Shown in pieces: positions 48,805-57,535 of a stretch of DNA of 64,000 nucleotides (the stretch's first letter is position 1; every line of letters begins with the position of its first letter). A model generated the notes under the pieces. The model saw nothing but the letters and a program-made list of their open reading frames with translations. It made no database searches and was not told where the DNA came from. Location: assembly GCA_044228505.1 (NCBI GenBank), contig JBGAUT010000017.1:1-64000 (forward strand), in the 5' to 3' direction. The translations under genes were made by a program, and so were the position numbers. The stretch comes from JAEUKA01 sp044228505. Its GTDB lineage: Bacteria > Myxococcota_A > Polyangia > Palsa-1104 > JAEUJZ01.

Positions 48805-51150
48805 TCAGACGGGGGGAGCAACCTGCTTTAGGAGTCGTACCGTTTCCGGGGCAGCCAGCATCGGCGTGTACGCGGTATCGGCGATCCCAGAAACAACCTT
48901 GGTGATGTTGTGATCTACCTTGCCCGGCTCTGACCAAACACTGACCGCCGGCGCAGTGATGTACGCTGAAAATGCATGGTGTCCCGACCCAGGCCGCTCT
49001 CCGATCAAGTGAATGAGGGCCCGCGGCTTGGTCGGATCTGTCAGTCCAGCAAACAGCAGTTCTCCCGCTTGATAGCCGGCACGTACACGACCTTGACGAA
49101 GTACCAAGTGATCAGGAGCCGTACGGTATCCCGCAAGCATTAGTTCCTTGCGGAGCAGCGTCAGGTACGGCAGCAAGTGTCCATCATCCGATAGCGCATC
49201 GGAACAGAGTCCATCAGACACCAAGATCTGTACGTTGTATTGACCACCATGTCTCATCCGCATCGCTTGCAGCGCTGCAACAGAGCGCGCATCAAGCTGC
49301 TCTCCGGTAGGCGGGTGCCAGACGTAGTCCTTGCGATCTACCGACTGCGAACGAATCGGCTCAGCCATCGGAATCGCAGCAATGAAGGCCGGAGTGAACT
49401 CTGACCACAGCGTCTTTTTGGCATCATCATAGAGACGCCGAATTTCGTTGCTAAGCGCGGGCTCCATATCCCATGGTTTGGCACCACGACCCATTGCGAT
49501 TGGGACTCCCCGGTCGCGAACTTCCTTGATGCGAAGATCTGCTTCCGCATAGATCTCAGCTTCTGTTCGCTTATCCCCACGCAACCGCAAATACTCCAGG
49601 TATACCTTGCGCGGATCACCGAAGTGCGCGGTTGGCTTCCCACTGGAATCAATGACTCCCAAGCGCTGGAAGAACGCCCACATCGCATCGTTTACTTTGA
49701 AACCAAACTTATCGCGGATGCGTACATGGTCCTGATACGCCGTGGTCAAGTAGCCGAGCATAGGGTCATTTTTCGTCGGCAATCCCATCAGATATCCGGG
49801 ATTTGCGGGCATGATCTGATCGATGCAGTAGTCCAGATCATCTAGCGAGACTTCCATGTGCAGAGTCGAACAGATATCGAGCCCGATCATCAGTCCATGG
49901 AGCTTTCCCATCACGATGTCTTCCAAGCAACAGCGCACGAGCTGATCTCGGGAACGAAACACCTCTGGACCGATGAAACCCGCAACGTCGTTGACGTGAA
50001 CCCATGGTGCGACCGATTTGCCTGCCTTGCGCTGTGCATCGGCAACCTTCTGTTTCAGAGCACGTGCAAAGCCATACTTTCGCGACTCGTGAATCACCAT
50101 GTCGAATCCATGAGAATGACCGTTGGTGAAATCGGCCCCCTGCCCTGTCTCGAAGTACAGACCATACTTGCCACTCCGCGTTGCAGCGTGAGCCAGCATT
50201 TTTTCTACAGAGACATCAAAGGTTGCGTTGGCAGTATCGTTGCCAGCAATGCTCTGGAACCATAGACCCGTCTCCCCCGGATAGGACTTTTCAACCTCCG
50301 CCTGCACATCGATGTGTGACAGTACGCAGTGAGGCATGACTTCCTGTAGCTGAAACGTGACCAACAGCTCGTGCAGCATGCGTTCGATAGCCGCAACGGA
50401 GGCCGGATCACTGTTCACGGGGTTACAGCCCAGCACAACATCACCCACTGCGAATGCCCAGCCGTTGAACACCTGCCACTTGATATCATCGAGATTATCC
50501 GTCGGTGAGTTCGGCTGAATGCGAGCCCCCATGTAGCCTTTTTGACCAATGTTCGTTCCTGGTAATGGATGAAAGACCTTCTGTCCCACTGCGGTTAGCT
50601 CGGCATTGGTCATGAGCTTCACCACACAGCCAATGACATCGCTAGACAGCCCTGGTAGGAATGCCTTGATCGACGCCTCATCTTGTCCCAGTAGCGTAGA
50701 CTTCAGCCACGACAGAGTCCGCTTTCCCAGACTCGCTGCGAGCGCACCATCCGAAGTATTTTTGATGAGTGAATGCAAATTGTCTTGCAACAGTGGATGC
50801 GCATCAAGATCCGCAATCTTGGTGTTCCCAAGGAGCAGCCTCGCATTGGCCCGTGAGGTGTCATCCGCAGCAGACACTCCAACCGCTTCATCTCCTTCCT
50901 TGTACTCGTTGGCGGCCCCCAACACCTGCTTATACAGCGTCTCATCAAAGCCTCCGCGCTGACGCTGGAGATAGCCAAACACATCCTCTCCTTCCAATAC
51001 CTCCGGAATGTGTACTCCAGGAAGCCCCATATTGGGTTCTGCAGGAGTCCCGCAGCCAGGAACCGTGCCCACCGCCACCGCAGCAGCACCCCCCATTAGC
51101 ACAGACAAGAAACCGCGACGAGGTAGTGAGAAAGAAGGGAGCTTGGCCAT
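48805..51150 (-). CDS. Exported EutB-EutC fusion, ethanolamine ammonia-lyase
   Basis: 781 residues from the ATG at 51150. Starts with a twin-arginine signal (LPRRGFLSVLMGGAAAVAVG) ending in GCG, a possible lipidation Cys. Residues about 40-500 are EutB: AANEYKEGDEAVGVSAADD, ARIQPNSPTD, GCNPV, LYFETGQGAD and GLDICSTLH keep the Arg, Gln, Asn, Glu and Asp known to act on ethanolamine. About 560-781 resemble EutC: VSDGLCSDAL, RQGRVRAGYQAGELL, LIGERPGSGHHAF. The enzyme needs adenosylcobalamin and makes acetaldehyde and ammonia. Normally two cytoplasmic subunits; export and fusion are both odd. No other eut gene is near. Confidence 0.85.
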   Translation of the reverse strand: MAKLPSFSLPRRGFLSVLMGGAAAVAVGTVPGCGTPAEPNMGLPGVHIPEVLEGEDVFGYLQRQRGGFDETLYKQVLGAANEYKEGDEAVGVSAADDTSRANARLLLGNTKIADLDAHPLLQDNLHSLIKNTSDGALAASLGKRTLSWLKSTLLGQDEASIKAFLPGLSSDVIGCVVKLMTNAELTAVGQKVFHPLPGTNIGQKGYMGARIQPNSPTDNLDDIKWQVFNGWAFAVGDVVLGCNPVNSDPASVAAIERMLHELLVTFQLQEVMPHCVLSHIDVQAEVEKSYPGETGLWFQSIAGNDTANATFDVSVEKMLAHAATRSGKYGLYFETGQGADFTNGHSHGFDMVIHESRKYGFARALKQKVADAQRKAGKSVAPWVHVNDVAGFIGPEVFRSRDQLVRCCLEDIVMGKLHGLMIGLDICSTLHMEVSLDDLDYCIDQIMPANPGYLMGLPTKNDPMLGYLTTAYQDHVRIRDKFGFKVNDAMWAFFQRLGVIDSSGKPTAHFGDPRKVYLEYLRLRGDKRTEAEIYAEADLRIKEVRDRGVPIAMGRGAKPWDMEPALSNEIRRLYDDAKKTLWSEFTPAFIAAIPMAEPIRSQSVDRKDYVWHPPTGEQLDARSVAALQAMRMRHGGQYNVQILVSDGLCSDALSDDGHLLPYLTLLRKELMLAGYRTAPDHLVLRQGRVRAGYQAGELLFAGLTDPTKPRALIHLIGERPGSGHHAFSAYITAPAVSVWSEPGKVDHNITKVVSGIADTAYTPMLAAPETVRLLKQVAPPV

Positions 51151-51773
51151 GGACTGTCTCCTTTGAAAGTAGAGCATCACGTGTTGGGAACTTCACTTCT
51201 CAAACGTGCTGCAAAGCAAATCACAAAAGGCCAGGAAACCACAAGCATCATTGGCTCCACCAATCGAGCAGTCGGGCACGGAACATCCCGATTGCGCGGA
51301 AGTTCCAGAGTCGACTTCCCTGTTTTGCATCATTGTGACATGAGGCGGAACCCCGTCGGGGGCTATCACCGCCATGTCTACGCTCCAAGCTCGACCGACT
51401 ATCCACCAGCGATTTTCAGACTGCTCGACGCGATGGAGTCGGCAGATCGAATCCATCTAGCAGGTCCACAGACAGACACGGACGACGCGAAGTGACTTCC
51501 CACCAGTTCTCGCTCGATAGCAGGAACTCTTTCCAACATTTGTAGACGGTCAAGAGCTTATCCGGCTTGAGATCTCACCGCGTCGAGAAAACTGACGAGC
51601 GTTTCCCTCTTCCGTCTGAGCGAAGCGGGGAAGTCGCCAGATATGTGAATATGTTGGCGACGGATGGGTTACATATCAATATATGTTGAATCGTTTCGAC
51701 TATTGGTACTGCATTAAGTCGAATCGAATGTGATTGATAGACGATTCAGCTCTCTGTGGGCACGGGCGGTCGA
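51151..51773. other. 623-bp spacer inside the insertion
   Basis: Between the CotH gene end and the eutBC start, both leftward, so it should contain the eutBC promoter. CTCCTTT at 51158-51164 is a strong leftward Shine-Dalgarno (AAAGGAG, 7-nt spacing). An inverted repeat ACATAT-CAAT-ATATGT lies at 51671-51686 within an AT-rich patch. No credible ORF. Confidence 0.6.
51158..51164 (-). promoter_or_regulatory. Shine-Dalgarno of the eutBC fusion gene
   Basis: Read leftward AAAGGAG, 7 bases before the ATG at 51150. It supports this start over an in-frame codon 10 residues earlier, and suggests the gene is actively translated. Confidence 0.7.
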
Positions 51774-54700
51774 TTACGGGTCGTCAGCTCCAGGCGATCC
51801 GCCGAGGTTTGTGCTGGCGCGCCAAGAGGTGGAGAGGTTCGGTGAAGGGTTGCTGTTTGGCTGGCTCGGCACGAGCGAGCGTCCGCCCCCATCAGCCGAC
51901 GTTGGCCACGGAGGGTCGTCATCGTACGTGAAGCTCATGATCGTGTCGCCGAATGGATCCACGAACGTGAGTGTCTCGCCGCCATTGGATAGGCTTGAGC
52001 TGGGTCCATATTGTCCGGCCACCATCACGCCCGGATACTTGAGCGCCAGCCGGGCCGAGTTCTTCGCGAGCACGACGAATCCCCCCGCAGGAATCGTCGC
52101 TCCGGGTGGGAATGTGAAGTCGATTCCGCCGCTCAACCGCAGATTGTAGAGATTGACCGGCACAGAGCCGGTGTTCTTGATCTCGATAAACTCGAACTCA
52201 TCGCCGTCCACGGGAGTTGAGGAAGCCGGCGGCGTGAAAGCCGGCGGGTTGTACATGATTTCCGTGATCAACAGCGTCGGTGCAGTACCGGTGCGGAAGG
52301 TGGCCTCCGTAAGAGGGCTCCACTCGCCGCCGATGCTCAAGACGCGGGCCTTCACGGTCGTCACCGACGTAATCGGTATCGGGCCGGTGTACATGGTGCC
52401 TTGGGCAGTACCACCGGGAAGACGCGGATCGAGACCGTTCGTCGTGTAGTAGACGGTGCCTCCTCCCGCATTAGGATTGGTGATCACAAGATTGTATCCC
52501 GGAGTCACCGTGCCGCCGAACTGACCGAAAGACGGCGCAAGCGTGGCTGGAAAGAGCCCCTGCGCTTTTAGGTAGCCGGTTACCGGTCCAGCGGGCAGAT
52601 AGGCGACGGCCTGGTCGTTCGTGAAGCCGTCGAGGAGTACCTTGCGGCGGCTCGGAGCGTTGGTTGTGGACGTGATCGTTGTTCCGGTGAGCGTCACCGT
52701 CCACCGGTTCGAGTCACCGATGCCATTTACCCAGTTCGGAACGCGTGTCGCATTGAAACCCGCAATAAACGGAGCGCTTTCATTTGCCAGCTCGGTGTAG
52801 CGCGCAGTGATTGCGCTATCGGTCAGCGCTCCGCCGTTGAAAAAGTGCTTCTGGATTCGGTCGGCGAAGAGCAGCTTGAATTCGGGGCTATCGCGCAGCA
52901 AGGTATAGAGAATCCGCGCACCCGCGCTGATCGAGTCGGTCTGCGGCGTTGTCGTATAAAGCGAGCTTTGCGCGCCCGGAGCGCCGTTGTTCTGTGGCTG
53001 GGTGACGAAGTTGTTGCTCGTCACCGTGAGACCAAACGCACCGAACGCACCTTCGGCATCCCAGGTGAAGAACTTGAACGTACCGCTCGTGGATCGCTCG
53101 CGTGCGGCAATCCAGTTGTTGTGCGGCCAGTCGCCCGTGCAGGTGTAGATGTTCTGGAGGAGATAATCGATGAAAGCGGTCATATCGAGGCGCGCCTGCA
53201 TCCCCTGGTAGTTCGCCAGCACGCTCTGCGGATTGTTGCGCAGGAACGTGAACATCTCCTGATACGCAATGCCATCGCCATCAGATGGTACGCCGACTTG
53301 CAAGACGTCCCAATCGAGGTCGCTCCGAAAGGCCTCCCGGAGCCATTCCTGACGCACGTGCTGGACGAGATTGAAGATCCCCTTGAACGCTCCGTTGATA
53401 TACAGCGTGGTATTCACGCCGAGGCTTCCCTTGTTGCCTGTGTCGATGAAGAGCCGCCGCGCCAGTTCATCAAGGATGAAGGGGTTCAAGTCATTGTGGC
53501 CGCCGCGGAAGCGGAAGTCGCTGTAGGAAGTGACTGGGGATTTCGGAATGACCGGGTATTTCAGCGGATCTCCACCCAGGTCATCACGCATGTAGAAATT
53601 CATCGACGGCTTGTCGAGCGCGTTGGTCGTGCTCCAAGCGGTCGTGTTCGGCGTCGCGCCGTTTGGTCCCGTGAGAACATAGCGTGGACGGGTATAAGGG
53701 CTTCCGGCCATGCGGAGGCCCATGTCGAGATTGAAAAGCGGCCCACCATTTGCCGCAATGTGCTGCCAGGTCACGGGACGTTCGCCCCAGATCCCGCGGA
53801 AGTTGGCGTTGTTGTATTGCTGCGTGTCACCGAGCGCCGACCACGGTCCTGCGGGATAGTTGGCCCCCATGTTGTTGACGATCGCCATGGTCCCGTAGGG
53901 GCGGTACAGCGAGCGGAGCTGGTTGCCAATGATGGACACAGCCGGAAGACTCGGCCGCGGGGCCGGTTCTCCGATCAAGTAGGTGAAGGAGACCACAGGC
54001 GAGGGGATCATTCCCGGAGCAAACGCTGCGGCGCGAATCACGCGGGTGCTTCCGATGCTGATTCCACCGCTGTAGGCGAGGCCCGTCGTTTCGGTAGGCT
54101 CCGAGCCATCGGTCGGGCCTGTAGCATTGGCCGTGTCCGTGTAGCGCACGGTCGCACCGGGAGTCGTGCTGGTGAGCGTGACCGAGGTTGCCCCACCAAG
54201 AAAGCCACCAGGGTTTGAGGGCACGGGCGGTGCGACGATTCCGGAAAACTCGGTTCCGGCATTCGCGGCACCCGGCGTGGCCTGGTCAAAATATACGTAC
54301 TTGCCTTGGGTGTTCCTGCCAAACGAGTGAAACGGTGAACCCGGTGGTAGCTTGGGGAACTCCTGCACGAGTGTGCCCGTCGCATCGCGCAGACCGAGAT
54401 ACTCGCCGTCCGAGTCCAGCGAGAAATCCGCGTGGAGATAACCATTGGTTGCCGGGGCCTTGATGTCCTGTCCATCGAGGATCACCACAATGTACCCGCC
54501 CGCCGGGATGCTCACGTCTGGGAACAGCCACTTTTGCGACGTGCCGGAGCGGTCGCTCAGCGACCAGCCGGAAAGCGAAACTGGGGCAGCTCCTTGGTTG
54601 TATAGCTCCACCCAGTCATTGACCGATGCCGGTGCTTCTGGATTGTCCTCGATGGCACCGTCGAGATCGACCACGGGTTCGGCGGTGCCGACCTTGTAAC

Positions 54701-56027
54701 GCCAGGACGGAGAGTTGTTTGACACCAGGCGGGTGCCCGCCGAACCGATCCGAAGGTCGGCACTGACCGCGATATCACCATCGCCAATCGATACATTGTG
54801 CGCTTGTACCGCCAGCACGTTCGCGCCGGGAACGAGCACGCTTTTTGCCGGGTTAATGACAAACGTCGTTGGGGCACCTGCGTAATTTCGCGTGGTCGTA
54901 GCGACCGCGGTGCGGGGAACGAAGGTATTGGCGTTCTGGAGGTTTGCCCGTGCGACTTCCACGCCGTTGATGTAGGCCACAAACGAGTCGTCGTAATCGA
55001 CCAGTAGTTGCAGCGGAGTCGCGTCCGCAGCGTCCGTCGCTGATGCGTTGAAAACGATTCGCGTGTAGAGCGATGGCGTGCTACCGACGATACCGGCGAC
55101 ACTGGTTCCCATTCCCGCTATGCCCTGGCCGTGCGGTCCGGGCCCTGCGCTCCAGGTCGAGTCGTCGTAAGCCGCCTTGCCCCACGGCACCGAGAGCCTT
55201 CCACTGAAGAGCAGCGCCGGATCGTAGAGTCCACCTGCCGGTTCTACGACTCCTGGAAAATACCGCCAGGTGTCGGTCGCGTTCACAAGCGTCACAGGTG
55301 AGCCGCCCCCGATTCCAAGGCTGCCGCTGAAGACGAAGTTCGCATTGGTGTGGACGACGTTCAGCGCGTGAACGGCGATGACATTGGCCCCCGCCACGAG
55401 ACGTGTATTCGTCGCGCCGAGGTTCACTGTCTCGGTGTTCAGAGTCACATCCTGCGCGGTCGAATTCAAATCCGGGTCGTACGCGTGCTGGTCGTGATAC
55501 TGGAATTGACCCGCAGGACCGGCCCAGCGACGGGCGATCTCCACGCCGTTTACGTAGACGATGAATCCGTCATTGTAGCTTGTGGTTAGCTGGAGTGGAT
55601 CTGTCTTCGCGGCATCGGTTGCGCTGACTGTAAAGGTCTTCCGCAGATACAGAGTCGGGGTCAGGTTCTGCATCTGCGTCTGGGTATTCGTGCCAAACGC
55701 CGGAGCGGCCGGGGTCGTTGTGCCAAAGCCGAACGGTCCGGTTCCGCTCTGCCAGCCTTTCGTTGCGCTGTCGTCGAATCCTACCTCGTAAAACGCGGGG
55801 CCGGTGCCGAGCTTTGGGGTCGTCGCCGTTGGCCAGCGCAGTTGCCGTTCCGAAGCGGCATGCACGACCTCATTGATAAAGACATCTTGCTGTACGCCTC
55901 CAGTGGTGCCGTCAGCATCGCCGATATCGCTGGTCTCGCTGGTACCACTCGTCCCACCTGTGCCGCACGCAATCACCAAGGCGAAACCGATCCCAACGCA
56001 AGCCGCCACCAAGCTTGTTCGCTTCAT
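51774..56027 (-). CDS. Giant CotH-kinase / lamin-tail-domain lipoprotein
   Basis: 1417 residues. The signal ends in the lipobox VIAC; a GGGGG-like leftward Shine-Dalgarno precedes the ATG. Order: two similar beta-sandwich repeats (about 50-245 and 245-430, both with YDDSF/YNDGF-VYxNGVEIAR-type segments), a lamin-tail domain (about 460-600, WVELYNQGAAPVSLSGWSL), a chitobiase-C-like module (about 610-685), CotH (about 690-1100: RFRGGHNDLNPF, TLYINGAFKGIFNLVQHV, DWPHNNWIAAR, FFTWDAEGAFG), another chitobiase-C-like module (about 1155-1250) and a second lamin-tail domain (about 1256-1409). CotH is a protein-kinase-like fold that phosphorylates spore-coat proteins in Bacillus. Surface location expected. 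Confidence 0.9.
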   Translation of the reverse strand: MKRTSLVAACVGIGFALVIACGTGGTSGTSETSDIGDADGTTGGVQQDVFINEVVHAASERQLRWPTATTPKLGTGPAFYEVGFDDSATKGWQSGTGPFGFGTTTPAAPAFGTNTQTQMQNLTPTLYLRKTFTVSATDAAKTDPLQLTTSYNDGFIVYVNGVEIARRWAGPAGQFQYHDQHAYDPDLNSTAQDVTLNTETVNLGATNTRLVAGANVIAVHALNVVHTNANFVFSGSLGIGGGSPVTLVNATDTWRYFPGVVEPAGGLYDPALLFSGRLSVPWGKAAYDDSTWSAGPGPHGQGIAGMGTSVAGIVGSTPSLYTRIVFNASATDAADATPLQLLVDYDDSFVAYINGVEVARANLQNANTFVPRTAVATTTRNYAGAPTTFVINPAKSVLVPGANVLAVQAHNVSIGDGDIAVSADLRIGSAGTRLVSNNSPSWRYKVGTAEPVVDLDGAIEDNPEAPASVNDWVELYNQGAAPVSLSGWSLSDRSGTSQKWLFPDVSIPAGGYIVVILDGQDIKAPATNGYLHADFSLDSDGEYLGLRDATGTLVQEFPKLPPGSPFHSFGRNTQGKYVYFDQATPGAANAGTEFSGIVAPPVPSNPGGFLGGATSVTLTSTTPGATVRYTDTANATGPTDGSEPTETTGLAYSGGISIGSTRVIRAAAFAPGMIPSPVVSFTYLIGEPAPRPSLPAVSIIGNQLRSLYRPYGTMAIVNNMGANYPAGPWSALGDTQQYNNANFRGIWGERPVTWQHIAANGGPLFNLDMGLRMAGSPYTRPRYVLTGPNGATPNTTAWSTTNALDKPSMNFYMRDDLGGDPLKYPVIPKSPVTSYSDFRFRGGHNDLNPFILDELARRLFIDTGNKGSLGVNTTLYINGAFKGIFNLVQHVRQEWLREAFRSDLDWDVLQVGVPSDGDGIAYQEMFTFLRNNPQSVLANYQGMQARLDMTAFIDYLLQNIYTCTGDWPHNNWIAARERSTSGTFKFFTWDAEGAFGAFGLTVTSNNFVTQPQNNGAPGAQSSLYTTTPQTDSISAGARILYTLLRDSPEFKLLFADRIQKHFFNGGALTDSAITARYTELANESAPFIAGFNATRVPNWVNGIGDSNRWTVTLTGTTITSTTNAPSRRKVLLDGFTNDQAVAYLPAGPVTGYLKAQGLFPATLAPSFGQFGGTVTPGYNLVITNPNAGGGTVYYTTNGLDPRLPGGTAQGTMYTGPIPITSVTTVKARVLSIGGEWSPLTEATFRTGTAPTLLITEIMYNPPAFTPPASSTPVDGDEFEFIEIKNTGSVPVNLYNLRLSGGIDFTFPPGATIPAGGFVVLAKNSARLALKYPGVMVAGQYGPSSSLSNGGETLTFVDPFGDTIMSFTYDDDPPWPTSADGGGRSLVPSQPNSNPSPNLSTSWRASTNLGGSPGADDP

Positions 56028-56835
56028 ACTGCCCCCTTTGGTACCCCTACCACACCGCTCGCCGACCGTCTAGTGCATGCTCTGGGAGCGCAGATTCTAC
56101 CGGACGATGGAGCGGCGGGTAGGAAGGAAGAACGCGATTAGGGCACCACAGTATGTGACTCGCAGTAAGAAGCGGACGACAGACACGCGGGATGCGGGAT
56201 GCGGGATGCCTGGCGCAAGCGTGTCGATTGGGAGCCTTCAAGCTGGCGCACCGGCGGAGCGATGAGCAGCGCCGGGTCAGGATGCGGCTTGATATGCGGC
56301 AAAAGGAAAGCGGATTGCGAACGTGGCGCTGTCGATGCCGCTGTCTGGAATCACGTGGGCCATGACAACAGATGGAACAGAGTATTCACAGAGGCTCATA
56401 GGTAGTCCTATCCAGCATGCGACAGAGAGTATGCAGAAGACTCCCAAAGCCGTCCGTACGGAAGCCAAGAAAAGGACAAGCGGCGTAGCAGGCGCGGTTC
56501 CGATGGAGCAGAGCGCCAGGCGCACCATCACGAAGGGCCGTCAAGGGTCGCGAAGCGAGCTTGCCCTTGACTGAACGCAGCAGTAGTGGGAAGCCCGGGT
56601 CTGGCAGTCCCAGCCACTGGTTACCTGCGGAATCCCTGGATGAACCCACAGGACTGATTCCTGTGCGGAAAGCTGAGCCCTTTGAGCAGCTACCGGAGCG
56701 GCTCTCGCACCTATCCTCGCAAGCCACTTCGTAGCAGCAGATTCGATGACAAGTGCAGTTTCTCTACGTTTCCCGCGCACTTCCCAGCAATCAAAGAAAA
56801 GTGAACTTCTCGACGATAATTCGTGAATCTACTTA
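56028..56835. other. 808-bp gene-poor right end of the insertion
   Basis: Upstream of the CotH gene, so its promoter is here. Several short frames exist but none has recognisable content or a good start. A 7-bp unit GCGGGAT occurs three times in tandem at 56187-56207. This is where a decayed transposition gene might be sought; I could not identify one by eye. Confidence 0.5.
56187..56207. repeat. Three tandem copies of a 7-bp unit
   Basis: GCGGGAT repeated three times without interruption, in the non-coding right end of the insertion. Confidence 0.85.
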
Positions 56836-56844
56836 CTCCGGCTT
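56836..56844. repeat. Right copy of 9-bp direct repeat (candidate target-site duplication)
   Basis: CTCCGGCTT, identical to 48699-48707. Here it encodes KPE at the end of the kinase N-terminal half, directly followed leftward by an in-frame TAA (56835-56833) supplied by the insertion. Confidence 0.85.
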
Positions 56845-57273
56845 CACGTCGCGGTGAACGATCCCTACATCATGAGCGGCTGCGAACGCATCAGCGAGTT
56901 GCTTGCCCAGCCGTACCACGCGCAGGACTTCCAACCGCCCCCCCTCTTTAACGAGCAGCTCCCGCAGAGACTCACCCGCAACCAATTCCATCACAATGTA
57001 GGGAGTTCCATCGGCGTTGTCTGTCTCCAGGACTTGGACGATGCCCGGATGCCGAGGCAGGTTGGCCGCGATTCCCTCGACCCGAACACGGGCGGCTTGC
57101 TCGGGATTTCGGGCCATCAGTGGGTCTAGTACTTTGATCGCAACCCGATGGCGTACTTGTCCATGCTCCGCTTCATAGACAACCCCCATTCCGCCTCGTC
57201 CTAGCTCGCGCAGGATTCGGTACTTTCCGAGCGTCATCCCTTCCATCAGCAGCCGGTCCACCGAGGCGATCAC
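56836..57273 (-). pseudogene. N-terminal half of the interrupted Ser/Thr protein kinase
   Basis: Opens with GTG at 57273 (ATG at 57246 or 57237 also possible). It contains the kinase N-lobe: LGRGGMGVVYEAEHG (Gly loop), VAIKVLD (Lys), PYIVMELVAGESL (hinge) and the catalytic loop up to GIVHRDVKPE, then stops at TAA in the inserted DNA. The Asn and DFG needed for catalysis lie in the separated half at 47850-48707, so this fragment cannot be an active kinase. If expressed it would be a 146-residue N-lobe fragment. Confidence 0.85.
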
Positions 57274-57406
57274 CTCGCCAACTTCTGATTATCCCTGATT
57301 AGCCGATGGCTCACAATTCTAGTTCGGTGCCTGCACGAGTCTACAACATCCGACTTTCACCGACAAAATCAGCATAGCGGAATCACATTATGGACTCTGA
57401 TATGAA

Positions 57407-57422
57407 TACTCTTATATGAGTA
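57407..57422. promoter_or_regulatory. Small inverted repeat upstream of a lipoprotein gene
   Basis: TACTC, spacer TTATAT, GAGTA in an AT-rich patch about 115 bp before the start at 57536. Arms are only 5 bp, so an operator is a weak suggestion. Confidence 0.3.
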
Positions 57423-57535
57423 AATATGTGCTGCATACACTCTGAATCGGATTCGCTGAACCTCCGTTACAATTCGGGTTTGGAACAACGCACGGTCATT
57501 GACAGTGACGAACGAGTCCTAAAGGATATCGTCCC

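Larger units (their letters stand above)
48708..56835. mobile_element. 8,128-bp insertion splitting a kinase gene
   Basis: Everything between the two 9-bp repeats. Contents: the exported EutB-EutC fusion gene, the CotH/lamin-tail lipoprotein gene and two gene-poor stretches. No transposase, integrase or recombinase is recognisable, and I see no long terminal inverted repeats; the only end symmetry is TCGAGAAG in inverted orientation 23 bp from the left end (48731-48738) and 22 bp from the right end (56806-56813). Nine-bp duplications are known for IS4- and IS1-type transposition, so it could be a non-autonomous or decayed element. Mechanism is inference; the gene split is directly visible. 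Confidence 0.8.

Noticed and set aside
48708..48821. ATG-starting extension of the kinase C-half
   Set aside because: The extra 38 residues come from inserted DNA and overlap the end of the eutBC gene; they do not restore an N-lobe.
52845..54218. Long open frame (457 codons) on the plus strand
   Set aside because: It is antisense to the CotH gene, which has clear domains, and its translation is Arg/Val/Glu-rich shadow sequence with no motif.
56277..56780. Short frames on both strands at the right end of the insertion, considered as transposase or reverse-transcriptase remnants
   Set aside because: None shows a DDE, HUH or RT motif; compositions look like random frames. Left as gene-poor sequence.
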